DNA from: a virus
DNA length: 64,000 nt
Virus record (IMG/VR): IMGVR_UViG_3300030339_000012
Location: 1-64,000 of that record
Direction: 5' to 3' (one strand)
Shown here one piece after another: positions 18,246 through 26,991 of this stretch (the stretch's first letter is position 1; every line of letters starts with the position of its first letter). The notes under the pieces are model-generated. The model saw nothing but the letters and a program-made list of their open reading frames with translations. It searched no databases and was not told where the DNA came from. The position numbers and the translations under genes were made by a program.

Positions 18246-19791
18246 ACTAAATAAAGATAATTCAAAATTAATTTTAACTGAATCAACCAAAGGAGAATAT
18301 AATCAACTTAAACTATATTTAACAAGAAAAGTTAATAATTATCGTTTTATGAAAAGATTCAAACTCGGTGTTTGGAATGGCGATATAAGCTACTTTTCAG
18401 ACGGAGTAATTAACTTTGGCTTATGGGGTGAAATATATAAATGCTGTAAAGAGTATGGTTACAAATTTATAATAGAAAATCAAGACCAATTTCCACGTAA
18501 TAAAGATATATCAAAAGATAATTTACAAGAATTTATTGAGGATTTTTATAAAGATCATAAAACTCCTGATGGTAAATCATTTATGCCTTATGAGCATCAA
18601 GTAGATGCCATATATCAATTACTCAAACATCAATATGGGTTAATTGAAATCGCAACTGCTGGAGGTAAATCATTAGTATTTGGTACTCTACTTTTTTATT
18701 ACTTAAAAAACGTAAATCAAAAAGCGAAAGTTCTATTGATTGTTCCAAGTATAAGTTTAGTTACACAATTTTATAATGATTTGAATGACTATAACTACGG
18801 TTTCAATAATGATAATAAAACTCCATTAGATATTCGTATAGATGAAGTAATGAGTGATAAACCAAGAAAATATAGAGAAGGTGAAAAATTACCTAATGTA
18901 TATATTGGTACTTATCAATCTCTTGAAAAATATCCAAAAGAGTGGTTTTCACAATTTGAAATAGTCGCCTGTGATGAGGCTCATACAGCTAAGGCTGTTA
19001 CCATTCAAACTATTTTAACAAAAACTTTTGGAACTGCTAAATTTAGATTTGGTATGAGTGGTTCTTATCCATCTGATGCTTCAGTTGAAATATTAACTAT
19101 TCAATCATTATTGGGTCCAAAATTATTAAATATTAGTGCAAGAAAGTTAATTGATAAAGGATTAATTTCTGATCTTAAAATAAAAGTTATTATGTTACAT
19201 CATGATAATCATAAGTTTGCAGAAGGAGTTAATAGTATTAAAAAGTCAAATGGACAGCAAGCTTGGACGTTGGAAAGAGAATACATACACAATTCAGCTA
19301 AAAGAATGACATTCATTAAAAACTTAGTAGATAAATTCAAATCAAATTCACTTATATTATTTCATACTATTGTATATGGTACAGAATTATATAATCACAT
19401 TAAAGATAATTGTATTGGAAAGGATGTATTCTATATGGATGGTGGCACATCTACTGAGAAAAGAGAATATATTAAGAAAAAACTAGAAGATACATCAGGT
19501 AATCCTAAAATACTCATAGCATCATTCGGTGTATTTTCAACAGGTGTTTCTGTGAAAGCAATTGCTAATATTATCTTTGCAGATTCTTACAAAGAACCTA
19601 AAATAATACGTCAGGCAATTGGTAGAGGATTGAGATTACATAAAGAAAAGTCAAAACTAATAGTGTTTGATTTGGTTGATATTTTTCATCCTGATTATAA
19701 AACAATATTGTGGAAACAATATGAATCAAGAAGAGATGAAGTATATAAATTACAACAATATCCATATGACGAATTAAAGATTAAACTATAA
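18235..19791 (+). CDS. uvsW: UvsW-type superfamily 2 DNA helicase
   Basis: The protein has 518 residues, near the T4 UvsW length. The N-terminal DNA-binding part carries YRFMKRFKLGVWNGDISYF and FGLWGEI, which match T4 UvsW closely. Walker A is ATAGGKS at about 140-146, motif II is DEAH at 247-250, and a GMSGS motif III and an IGRGLRLH motif VI follow. UvsW unwinds branched DNA and R-loops, promotes branch migration and helps switch from origin-dependent to recombination-dependent replication. The gene lies in one transcription unit with uvsY. Confidence 0.95.
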   Translation: MKFKLNKDNSKLILTESTKGEYNQLKLYLTRKVNNYRFMKRFKLGVWNGDISYFSDGVINFGLWGEIYKCCKEYGYKFIIENQDQFPRNKDISKDNLQEFIEDFYKDHKTPDGKSFMPYEHQVDAIYQLLKHQYGLIEIATAGGKSLVFGTLLFYYLKNVNQKAKVLLIVPSISLVTQFYNDLNDYNYGFNNDNKTPLDIRIDEVMSDKPRKYREGEKLPNVYIGTYQSLEKYPKEWFSQFEIVACDEAHTAKAVTIQTILTKTFGTAKFRFGMSGSYPSDASVEILTIQSLLGPKLLNISARKLIDKGLISDLKIKVIMLHHDNHKFAEGVNSIKKSNGQQAWTLEREYIHNSAKRMTFIKNLVDKFKSNSLILFHTIVYGTELYNHIKDNCIGKDVFYMDGGTSTEKREYIKKKLEDTSGNPKILIASFGVFSTGVSVKAIANIIFADSYKEPKIIRQAIGRGLRLHKEKSKLIVFDLVDIFHPDYKTILWKQYESRRDEVYKLQQYPYDELKIKL

Positions 19792-19866
19792 ACTTTATTT
19801 AAAAAATTATATATATATTACTTATGAAAATTAATTTACATTCTCCGCCAATCATCATCATTAACG

Positions 19867-20088
19867 ATGATGAAAACAATATCTAAAACTCGACTTTGGA
19901 GAGTCGAAATCGTAAACCGTAATGGTTACGAAGCTCCATCAATATTGATTGAAGCTAAATTAACTGAAGTACACAAAGATGTACAAAAATTAAACTTAAG
20001 ATTATTAGATTTTCCTAACAAATGGAGTTATCATTTGATTGATCTTGAAAAAAGATTTGATGACAGAAAGGGTAAATGGGTAGATTAA
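19867..20088 (+). CDS. small protein downstream of uvsW
   Basis: The protein has 73 residues (MMKTISKTRLWRVEIVNRNG...). Start and end strands flank a helix, and the C-terminus is charged (DDRKGKWVD). Its position matches T4 uvsW.1, but sequence support is weak. A 20-codon frame at 19824-19886 (MKINLHSPPIIII...) overlaps the start out of frame and might be a leader peptide. I do not call it separately. Confidence 0.65.
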   Translation: MMKTISKTRLWRVEIVNRNGYEAPSILIEAKLTEVHKDVQKLNLRLLDFPNKWSYHLIDLEKRFDDRKGKWVD

Positions 20089-20092
20089 AATA

Positions 20093-20120
20093 AAAAAGAC
20101 TGTCAATTGACAGTCTTTTT
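20093..20120. terminator. two-way palindromic terminator
   Basis: A 28-base perfect palindrome, centre between 20106 and 20107, with stem GACTGTCAA and outer A/T runs. It separates the plus-strand uvs operon from the minus-strand tagged operon that ends at 20120. Confidence 0.88.
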
Positions 20121-20545
20121 TATATATTGAATTTATCAGATGATTTTTTTATTAGGAAGTTATCATAATTTTCTTTTGTTAATTTTTCAATACAATTTGG
20201 AATATCTTTTTCTGTTATATCAAAATAAATATAATTAAGATTAATATCGACATCAAAAATTTCATAAATAAAATCAACAAGATTTTCATTCTCATTTAAA
20301 TTTGCATGATACACATTAATTTTAATAAACTGTAAATTCATAGTTCTCATTTTATATGAATCAATAGTCAATAATCTAAGATTATTGAAATTATTATTTA
20401 TTGATATAAATCTTCCGTTTTTTTCATAATAACATTTTAAATTATAATCAATTGAATTAATAAAATTAACTAATGATTCTGCTAATTTAATAGTAGGACT
20501 TGTTTTTTTACTAAAAAAATCTAAAAAACTTTCATACATCATCAT
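20120..20545 (-). CDS. doubly tagged paralog pair, member 2 (MMMYESFLDFF...SDKFNI)
   Basis: The protein has 141 residues. The leader is a variant, MMMYESFLDFFSKK, shared only with the upstream neighbour at 20548. Both proteins have the same plan: a helix after the leader (KLAESLVNFINSI / KFADAIIIFLNIV), a Tyr-rich middle, and a C-terminal block KLTKENYDNFLIKK before the tail. They clearly arose by duplication. The gene ends at a terminator. Confidence 0.78.
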   Translation of the reverse strand: MMMYESFLDFFSKKTSPTIKLAESLVNFINSIDYNLKCYYEKNGRFISINNNFNNLRLLTIDSYKMRTMNLQFIKINVYHANLNENENLVDFIYEIFDVDINLNYIYFDITEKDIPNCIEKLTKENYDNFLIKKSSDKFNI

Positions 20546-20547
20546 AA

Positions 20548-20961
20548 TTATAAATTAAATTTATTTGCAGTATATTTAATGGAAAAATCATCAAAATTTT
20601 CTTTTGTTAATTTTTTTATTACATATTTAATATCATCAATTGATACAGTAATATCTAAAATCGTCATATAATCTTTATTAAAAAGATGTAACAAAAATTC
20701 AATCACATGACCACCTAGTATTGAATAATTCTGATTATAATGAAAATCACAATTGATATTATAGTATGATTTGTGATCACCTTTAACTATTTTAAATACA
20801 AATTTGTTCGAATTTGCATATATCCAAACATCATCATCAAATTTTTTATAACTCCAATTACATTCAGGCTTAACTATATTTAAAAAAATTATAATAGCAT
20901 CAGCGAATTTAACTTCAATTGGATTAAATATTGTTTTTAAAAAACTCTCATACATCATCAT
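20548..20961 (-). CDS. doubly tagged paralog pair, member 1 (MMMYESFLKTIF...ANKFNL)
   Basis: The protein has 137 residues. Its conserved C-terminal block KKLTKENFDDFSIKYTANKFNL-type ending matches that of 20120-20545. Three consecutive ATG codons open both genes, and any of them could be used. The MYESFL hydrophobic/Glu spacing still fits the general leader pattern. No functional motif is seen. Confidence 0.78.
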   Translation of the reverse strand: MMMYESFLKTIFNPIEVKFADAIIIFLNIVKPECNWSYKKFDDDVWIYANSNKFVFKIVKGDHKSYYNINCDFHYNQNYSILGGHVIEFLLHLFNKDYMTILDITVSIDDIKYVIKKLTKENFDDFSIKYTANKFNL

Positions 20962-20964
20962 AAT

Positions 20965-21783
20965 TTATAAATTGAATTTTGCCATATCATCGTCCAAATT
21001 AAAAACATTAGTTATCTTACAATAGTATATAGAAGTAAATTTAATTCCTACTATTTCTTTATGCTCTTTTACTTTTGCTGTCATATATACAACATCATTT
21101 TTTCTAAGAGTTCTGCCAATATTATAAGCTATATATCTATTACCATCATCATCTATTAGTTTGCAGGTATATTGTGTTCCAAATGCGCTCTGAGTTGTAT
21201 TAAAATTATAAACAGTTGCTTTTATTTCAATTTTTTTACCAACTTCTCCTATATATTTACTTGTACTTTCTTCTTGGTTTTTCTTTGTCAATGTTTCAAA
21301 AAATAATTTTTTATATTCTTGAATTTCTTTTGCCATATCAGCATTTCCATTAAAATCTTTAGATAACCAAACAACATATTGAGGATCTTCTACAAATACT
21401 TCTCCAATTGTTTGCCCTCTATGTTTTCCAAATGTTAAGATTTTATTTTTTTCTGCTTGAAAAAGTCCAGCATATGTTCCAAATCTATCAATTATTACTT
21501 GAATCCTACCTGAAGCTTTAGCTGCTTTTTTAACTGCAGTCATAAAGTCAGTACTTAGATTACAAATATAATAACAAGATGCAGATTTTGGATTCCATCT
21601 CCAAAATGTATAATATACTGAGTATTTACCAGATACATCTATATAAAAACAACCAACATCTTTCATTGAATCTGGATCTTTTCCTTCTGCTAATATTTTT
21701 TCAGCTTCTTCAATTTCTTCATCACTTGGTTGAATGAGTTTAGACATTTTAGCTTCTTTGATGTATTGTAAATAATTTTTCAT
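20965..21783 (-). CDS. doubly tagged protein with exonuclease-associated (ExoX-like C-terminal) domain
   Basis: The protein has 272 residues. The leader MKNYLQYIKEA is strikingly close to the T4 internal-protein leader MKTYQEFIAEA, including a possible I-x-E/A cleavage site. In the middle, LTFGKHRGQTIGEVFVEDPQ then YVVWL is the FGKHKG..DPxYLxWL motif found at the C-terminus of DnaQ/ExoX-type exonucleases. No DEDD nuclease core is present. The last 80 residues look like an OB-type barrel. It ends MAKFNL. It may bind nucleic acid after delivery into the host. Confidence 0.75.
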   Translation of the reverse strand: MKNYLQYIKEAKMSKLIQPSDEEIEEAEKILAEGKDPDSMKDVGCFYIDVSGKYSVYYTFWRWNPKSASCYYICNLSTDFMTAVKKAAKASGRIQVIIDRFGTYAGLFQAEKNKILTFGKHRGQTIGEVFVEDPQYVVWLSKDFNGNADMAKEIQEYKKLFFETLTKKNQEESTSKYIGEVGKKIEIKATVYNFNTTQSAFGTQYTCKLIDDDGNRYIAYNIGRTLRKNDVVYMTAKVKEHKEIVGIKFTSIYYCKITNVFNLDDDMAKFNL

Positions 21784-21787
21784 GTTT

Positions 21788-22558
21788 TTATAAATTAAAT
21801 TTATTTAAATTAAATTCTTTTTCAATATGAGTAATATTCTCTATATTATCATTATGTTCTTTCTGTTTTGATAATAATTTTTCCAATTCTTGATATTTAT
21901 CAAATCCGAATAATTTAGCGTTTTCAATTTCTTTTTTCTGATCAGAATTTAATATTATTCTATTTTTACTAATTATTTTAATTTCACGTAGACTTCCACT
22001 ACTATATATTGATATGTTATATTTATCATTAAGGTTATGTGTATCTATTATGTCATTAATTATGTTTGTTTCTTTTTCTTCTTCTATTTTTTCACTATTA
22101 TTAAAACTTCTTGTTCTGAATCTAATGTAATAATATGACTTAAATTTTTCATCATTAACTTCTCTAGAAATTATATCAGACATGTGATTTCCTATTTTGG
22201 AAAAATATTTACCATTTTTCTCGTAAATAATAAATCTATTATAACCTAATTTTCCTGAATTGCAGTCATCATATATATCAATATAATCATTATTAATTAT
22301 CATATTAAACATTTTATGTAATTGAACAGTTACTGTATCTATTATAGGAATAAAGAATGATTCAGATAAATTTGAAAATCCAAAAAATGGCATTTCACAT
22401 TTCACATTTAGTTCATTTTCAATATCAGTTTTAAAAATATTAAATATATTATAATCTTCAAAGTGATATGTTATCATTTTTAAATTCGAAAAAAACTCTC
22501 TAATATCAGTTATTTTTTTATTCATATAATTTTCATTGTGATGTTTGATATATTTCAT
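21788..22558 (-). CDS. doubly tagged protein (MKYIKHHNE...LNKFNL)
   Basis: The protein has 256 residues and is the first gene of a four-gene minus-strand operon of tagged proteins (22558 to 20120). The leader is MKYIKHHNENY. The core is mixed with a charged C-terminal helix. A host-type -7 element TACCTTTG lies 37 bases upstream on the minus strand, so this operon may be transcribed early. Confidence 0.75.
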   Translation of the reverse strand: MKYIKHHNENYMNKKITDIREFFSNLKMITYHFEDYNIFNIFKTDIENELNVKCEMPFFGFSNLSESFFIPIIDTVTVQLHKMFNMIINNDYIDIYDDCNSGKLGYNRFIIYEKNGKYFSKIGNHMSDIISREVNDEKFKSYYYIRFRTRSFNNSEKIEEEKETNIINDIIDTHNLNDKYNISIYSSGSLREIKIISKNRIILNSDQKKEIENAKLFGFDKYQELEKLLSKQKEHNDNIENITHIEKEFNLNKFNL

Positions 22559-22594
22559 AATAAGAGAACGATAATATGTTTTTATTAAACATCA

Positions 22595-22602
22595 CAAAGG
22601 TA
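22595..22602 (-). promoter_or_regulatory. candidate host-type -7 promoter element
   Basis: On the minus strand this reads TACCTTTG, matching the Bacteroidota consensus TAnnTTTG, 37 bases before the start at 22558. No clear TTG is seen at the expected -33 distance, so it is weaker than the sites at 53172 and 53802. Confidence 0.4.
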
Positions 22603-22685
22603 CTAAAATCTTTGATATTTAATCTTATATATTAAAAAAAAATAAACAAAAAAAAATAATATTAATACAATTTATTAATAACAAA

Positions 22686-23153
22686 AAAAAAATTCGATAT
22701 TATATGATTATTACACTAACAATTGATGATATTTTTAGACGTTGCTTATGGTCAGACTACAAGCGATTTGTTCTTAAAGATAAAAATGAGCAAGAAATAC
22801 AAGCAATTGTAAAAGAAAATAAACCAATTGTCATTTCAGAGAATGATGCATATGCAATAGGACTTCTTAAAACAATAGAAACAGATAATTTAGTACATAG
22901 ATTTACTGTACATATGAAAGATATGATAAGTATAAAATCAAATATATTTGATAAAAATGTTTATTTATCAGTTAGAATAGTAGAAAATGAATTAGAAAGT
23001 TTTAAGAAAAGATTTCCTGATTATTGGGATTCAGATCCAGTATATACTGAATCAATAGTAGATTTGAATAATTTCATTTGTAATTTGCAACAGCAGATTA
23101 AAACATTTGAAGCTTATGAATTTAAAATTAAAGATAAAAAAATTCGATATTAT
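22686..23153 (+). repeat. 18-base direct repeat flanking one gene
   Basis: An identical 18-base segment (seven A, TTCGATAT, TAT) occurs at 22686-22703, just before the ATG of 22704, and at 23136-23153 inside the 3' end of the same gene. Chance is possible in AT-rich DNA, but the CG-containing core makes it less likely. Confidence 0.5.
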
Positions 23154-23189
23154 TTATCTAAAGATATTAAAAAAATGATTGAAAATTAA
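22704..23189 (+). CDS. hypothetical protein, 161 aa
   Basis: Starts MIITLTIDDIFRRCLW. It is a mixed alpha/beta protein with no leader or tail tag and no recognised family. It is monocistronic between a divergent promoter region and a terminator. The direct repeat covering its translation start and its C-terminal codons suggests possible control at the RNA level. Confidence 0.7.
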   Translation: MIITLTIDDIFRRCLWSDYKRFVLKDKNEQEIQAIVKENKPIVISENDAYAIGLLKTIETDNLVHRFTVHMKDMISIKSNIFDKNVYLSVRIVENELESFKKRFPDYWDSDPVYTESIVDLNNFICNLQQQIKTFEAYEFKIKDKKIRYYLSKDIKKMIEN

Positions 23190-23193
23190 AATG

Positions 23194-23219
23194 AAAAGAA
23201 CCTTAATTAAGGTTCTTTT
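23194..23219. terminator. two-way palindromic terminator
   Basis: A 26-base perfect palindrome with core AGAACCTTAATTAAGGTTCT, A-rich left and T-rich right, between the convergent genes 22704-23189 and 23221-24081. Confidence 0.87.
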
Positions 23220-23220
23220 T

Positions 23221-24081
23221 TTATTTTCCTTTCCATACTAATTTATATTCATATGTTCCTGGTAGCATTATAATTTCTCTTTGATTAGTATGATAGTATT
23301 TCTTTGGTAACATCTGTACATCAACTAAAATGTCATCTGGTGAAGTAGTCATAACTGCAACAAATGGAGGTGTTGATGGTTCATCATCAATAAATCTAAT
23401 AGCTGTTAATATGTTAGTAGTCCAAGAAGTTGGATAATTAAAAAATGATTTTATTGTTTGTCCTTTTTTATAAGGAGAATCTACTTCTGATGAATGTACA
23501 ATTTGAACTTCTTCTAATCCTTTATATATTTTTATTGATTCAGTTGGTCTAAATTGTTTCAATTCATCTATAATATTTTGTGTCAATTTTGGTAATCTTA
23601 ATGATCCTGATATATATAAGTATAACCATCTATCAGTTTCTTCTGAATATTTTATTTTTAATCTTGATGTCTTATTTTTATCATACATTACAAATCCTCC
23701 TACAAGTTTGAAACTTACTACATCATTAACATCTTCTATATAAATTTGCCAATCATTCATATAATTCTTTAAAAAATATCCAGAATAACCAGAATGTTCA
23801 TCTTTAATGTCCTTCTTATCACTAAAAATATCTTCATCATCTATCATATCAATAAGTCTTTTCTTTTTGTATATTGGCTTATTTAATTTAATTTGATAAA
23901 TATATTCACTACCTGTATCTGAAGCATCTGCTCTATTATATGGAAATATTAAAGCTTTACTAAAATTTTTTTTAGTCAAAGGTTTATCAGAGTATGCATA
24001 TAAAAAACCGTCATATTCATCTATTTCATCAAAATCAGTTTCTTTATAATCTACTATTTCATATTTCTTAATATATTTCAT
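23221..24081 (-). CDS. ADP-ribosyltransferase with packaging-type leader (Alt/ModA-like)
   Basis: The protein has 286 residues. The C-terminal 110 residues show the order of an arginine/VIP2-type mono-ADP-ribosyltransferase. The motif I region is IKIYKGL at 183-189, with Lys where Arg is usual. A turn SWTT at 219-222 corresponds to the S-T-S motif. QRE at 267-269, directly before IIMLPGTYEYKLV, is the Q/E-x-E catalytic loop with its typical LPxG strand. The enzyme would move ADP-ribose from NAD to host proteins, as T4 Alt and Mod proteins do to RNA polymerase. The leader MKYIKKYE suggests packaging and injection like Alt. There is no KFNI tail. The substituted motif I leaves activity uncertain. 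Confidence 0.72.
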   Translation of the reverse strand: MKYIKKYEIVDYKETDFDEIDEYDGFLYAYSDKPLTKKNFSKALIFPYNRADASDTGSEYIYQIKLNKPIYKKKRLIDMIDDEDIFSDKKDIKDEHSGYSGYFLKNYMNDWQIYIEDVNDVVSFKLVGGFVMYDKNKTSRLKIKYSEETDRWLYLYISGSLRLPKLTQNIIDELKQFRPTESIKIYKGLEEVQIVHSSEVDSPYKKGQTIKSFFNYPTSWTTNILTAIRFIDDEPSTPPFVAVMTTSPDDILVDVQMLPKKYYHTNQREIIMLPGTYEYKLVWKGK

Positions 24082-24431
24082 ATGTTAAACTTATTTGTCT
24101 CTTTTTCTAATTTGAATTGTTTTATATCTTGTTTTGTGACTTCAATTTCTCCTTGATACTCAAATCTACCTCGTTCTATATTACCTTTAACATATTCATC
24201 ATAAATACACCATTTAAAGTTATTAAAATTTCTATTTGGATCATATGTTATATAAATTTTATTATTCTTTTTTTTGTATGTGTACATTGAAAATGTTTCA
24301 TCATCTTTAATGTTTTTATAACAATTTAATGCATCAATTTTTTTCATACTTATTTCAAAATATGGCTCACGTACATTAACTACCCAATATTTTTTTTCAT
24401 TAATACCTTCAAAAAATTTTATGTATTTCAT
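24078..24431 (-). CDS. doubly tagged YW-family paralog (MKYIKFFE...TNKFNI)
   Basis: I start at 24431 rather than two codons upstream because this gives the usual leader and the usual ATGA overlap with the preceding gene's stop (117 residues). YWVVNVREPYFEISMKKI corresponds to YWLLPTDDRFKKSLKQI of the tandem four, and ITYDPN...FKW...YDEY and FEYQGEIEV match their second half. Its stop overlaps the ADP-ribosyltransferase start, so the two are co-expressed. Confidence 0.78.
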   Translation of the reverse strand: MKYIKFFEGINEKKYWVVNVREPYFEISMKKIDALNCYKNIKDDETFSMYTYKKKNNKIYITYDPNRNFNNFKWCIYDEYVKGNIERGRFEYQGEIEVTKQDIKQFKLEKETNKFNI

Positions 24432-26917
24432 TCCCATCTATCATTATAAATATTTTTAGTGAATAATTTTTTAGTAGCATTATCTGCTAATATCAAATTA
24501 TTAGAATCTTGCACAACTCTCTGTAACAATAAATTAGATTTAGATTCATCAGGAATTACATCATCATATATTCTAATATTAGTTAATTTAATATCAGATG
24601 AATTTATTGTTATAGTTTGATCTATATTAAATGTGTTTAATGGAACAACAGAATTATTATATCCATCAACATATTTTATTGATGCAAGTTTATATAAACT
24701 AGTATCAGGTAATCTGGTAGCTATTTCAGTATTTTTAACTGGTCTATATCCATTTGAGTTATAATATGTAATACCAGATGTGTTAGTATTATCTAATATA
24801 ACACTCTTATAATCATGTGTAAACATTGTTATTTTATAATTGTATCTTCTTTTAAATAAATCTAAACTCACTTCTCTTTGTCTATTATCTAAATTTACAG
24901 TTAAACCGTACCACATATTTGTTGTTAATCCTGTTGCAGTTAAACTATAATCAATATTATTTATAGTTAATGAAATTTTACTATTTTTATATGATAATTT
25001 ATATCCTTTGTTATTAATTGAATCATAATTATTTAAAAATTCGAAATTACTAGTACTATTGATATTATATGACCTAAATGTACTTTCATCAATTGCTTTA
25101 TTTGTATCGTAAATATTATTAAAATTGAACCAAACATTAAATGATCTATTATCACTAACTTTCAAATTTGAATCTTTGTAAGTATATGACACGGCTGTAA
25201 TTCCAGATGGTAAAGAAGATAAATTATAATAACTATCAGCTATTTTTATATCCTTTAAAGAATTATAAATATCCTTTTTAATTATATTTAATTTAGGATT
25301 TACATTTAATCTATAAACTTCATGTGTAATTGGTTTTAATTGTTTACTTACTATTTTATCTTCTTGCTCTCTTATCTCAACTCCAAATAATGAATCAATA
25401 GTATTATTATTTGTTAATATATCTATCAAATTTGTTGATTTAGTAGAAAGATTTTTTTCATTTGCAAGTTTTTCATATTTTTCAAGTACAACATTATAAT
25501 AAATACCCATATACATCACATCTCTTTTTACTTGAGCACTTTTTACTCTGTACATACGATTTGCCTGGCAAAAAAATATTATATCTTTTTGTGACGGTCT
25601 TTTTTCAATTCCAAACGCATTATGAAATTCATCTTTTAGTATTATAACTTGAAAGGTGTCCATCATATCTAGCATATATTCATTCACTTGAACTTGATTA
25701 TCAGGAAATGTATTTTCAGGTACTATTATTTTAATTTTTTGTGTATCTACTATATTATATAATTGATATTCATGAAGAATACTATCAATTCCTTTTCCGT
25801 CTGGATCTGTTAAATGATAATCAACTGTCCATCCGAATATTTTACCTACAGTGTTTGCTAAATATGCATACCAATTACCAATTTTAATAGATCCAGCATA
25901 TGGATTAAAAATACCATCTGATGCTGCTGTTTGGGTTGAATTGAATCCAGGATCATTAACTTGTGAGCTTAACTTTGTTACTACATTTCCTGATAAATAA
26001 CAACTCAATCCCTTTGTTATCCAATCTCTATTATAATCAATTGCTCCTCCAGTTTGATAAATTGTTGTTCCACATAAACATATAGCATTTGGATTATCAA
26101 CATAATCAATGGTTGTACCAGTATTTAGGGATGGATATGTCAAAGAGCAATCCTCTCTAACTCCATATCTATTAAGTTTAAGATAATTTTTATTAATATT
26201 TTGAAAATCTCCTAATAATATTATATCGTATATTTTAGATGTAATTCCATTTGTTTTTTTAGAAACAGAATATTCAACTTGAGCAAATCTGATAGGATTT
26301 ATTTTTACTGTTGATATATTTTCAGTTGTTAAAGGTTCCCATGGAGTATATGTTCTACCATTATCTTGAGTAAATCTATATTTAATTTGTAAATTATTTG
26401 TATTTACACCATAAACTTCATATCCTGTTAATTTGAAAACTTTATAAATATTTTTAGGACTAAATATTATAAAATCATCATCTGGTATATCGACAATGGT
26501 ATCAGTTTCCTCAATATTATAAGTTCCTTCAATTACAATTGTGTTTATTGCTAATGTAGGTATTGTATCAATATTTTCATCAATTCTATAATATGATAGA
26601 TTTAAATATAAGTCATTCAATGCACAATACACTTGAGTAATTCCTGTAATAGGCATAGATTCACTATAGCTCACTTCACTATAACTTACTCCACTTCTTA
26701 AATTACTATAAGAAAAATATTTTTTAAAATAATGTTCATCTGTTTCACCTTTTATTACATCTGTGAAATTTGTAATTGATGATATACTTTTTAATGGTAC
26801 AATTGAAAATGTTTTAATATCACGAAGTTGAGTTGAGATTTCATCTGTATACATTGGAGCACCTATCCAACTCATTGTAAATGTACCATCAAATTTAGGC
26901 GTATAAATATATCTCAT
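24428..26917 (-). CDS. large probable virion (tail/baseplate) protein, 829 aa
   Basis: Ser/Thr/Asn-rich beta protein without signal or membrane segments. A region around residues 580-720 (FNVWFNF..., MWYGLTVNLDNRQREVSL) has the look of a concanavalin/LamG-like jelly roll, a fold often used for carbohydrate contact. The N-terminus MRYIYTPKFDGTF is not a leader tag. It is divergent from the 26992 fibre group and probably belongs to the same adsorption apparatus. The call rests on size, composition and context. Confidence 0.6.
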   Translation of the reverse strand: MRYIYTPKFDGTFTMSWIGAPMYTDEISTQLRDIKTFSIVPLKSISSITNFTDVIKGETDEHYFKKYFSYSNLRSGVSYSEVSYSESMPITGITQVYCALNDLYLNLSYYRIDENIDTIPTLAINTIVIEGTYNIEETDTIVDIPDDDFIIFSPKNIYKVFKLTGYEVYGVNTNNLQIKYRFTQDNGRTYTPWEPLTTENISTVKINPIRFAQVEYSVSKKTNGITSKIYDIILLGDFQNINKNYLKLNRYGVREDCSLTYPSLNTGTTIDYVDNPNAICLCGTTIYQTGGAIDYNRDWITKGLSCYLSGNVVTKLSSQVNDPGFNSTQTAASDGIFNPYAGSIKIGNWYAYLANTVGKIFGWTVDYHLTDPDGKGIDSILHEYQLYNIVDTQKIKIIVPENTFPDNQVQVNEYMLDMMDTFQVIILKDEFHNAFGIEKRPSQKDIIFFCQANRMYRVKSAQVKRDVMYMGIYYNVVLEKYEKLANEKNLSTKSTNLIDILTNNNTIDSLFGVEIREQEDKIVSKQLKPITHEVYRLNVNPKLNIIKKDIYNSLKDIKIADSYYNLSSLPSGITAVSYTYKDSNLKVSDNRSFNVWFNFNNIYDTNKAIDESTFRSYNINSTSNFEFLNNYDSINNKGYKLSYKNSKISLTINNIDYSLTATGLTTNMWYGLTVNLDNRQREVSLDLFKRRYNYKITMFTHDYKSVILDNTNTSGITYYNSNGYRPVKNTEIATRLPDTSLYKLASIKYVDGYNNSVVPLNTFNIDQTITINSSDIKLTNIRIYDDVIPDESKSNLLLQRVVQDSNNLILADNATKKLFTKNIYNDRWE

Positions 26918-26966
26918 GTTTAATTATTTTATATTTATATTATATATAAATTTTTGGATGCTAAAT

Positions 26967-26980
26967 TTTATATATAAGAG
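26967..26980 (+). promoter_or_regulatory. candidate late-type promoter box
   Basis: TTTTATATATAAGA lies 12 to 25 bases before ATG 26992, fitting the recurrent AT box. It heads the long plus-strand run of fibre and adhesin genes. Confidence 0.4.
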
Positions 26981-26991
26981 AAAACATTAGT

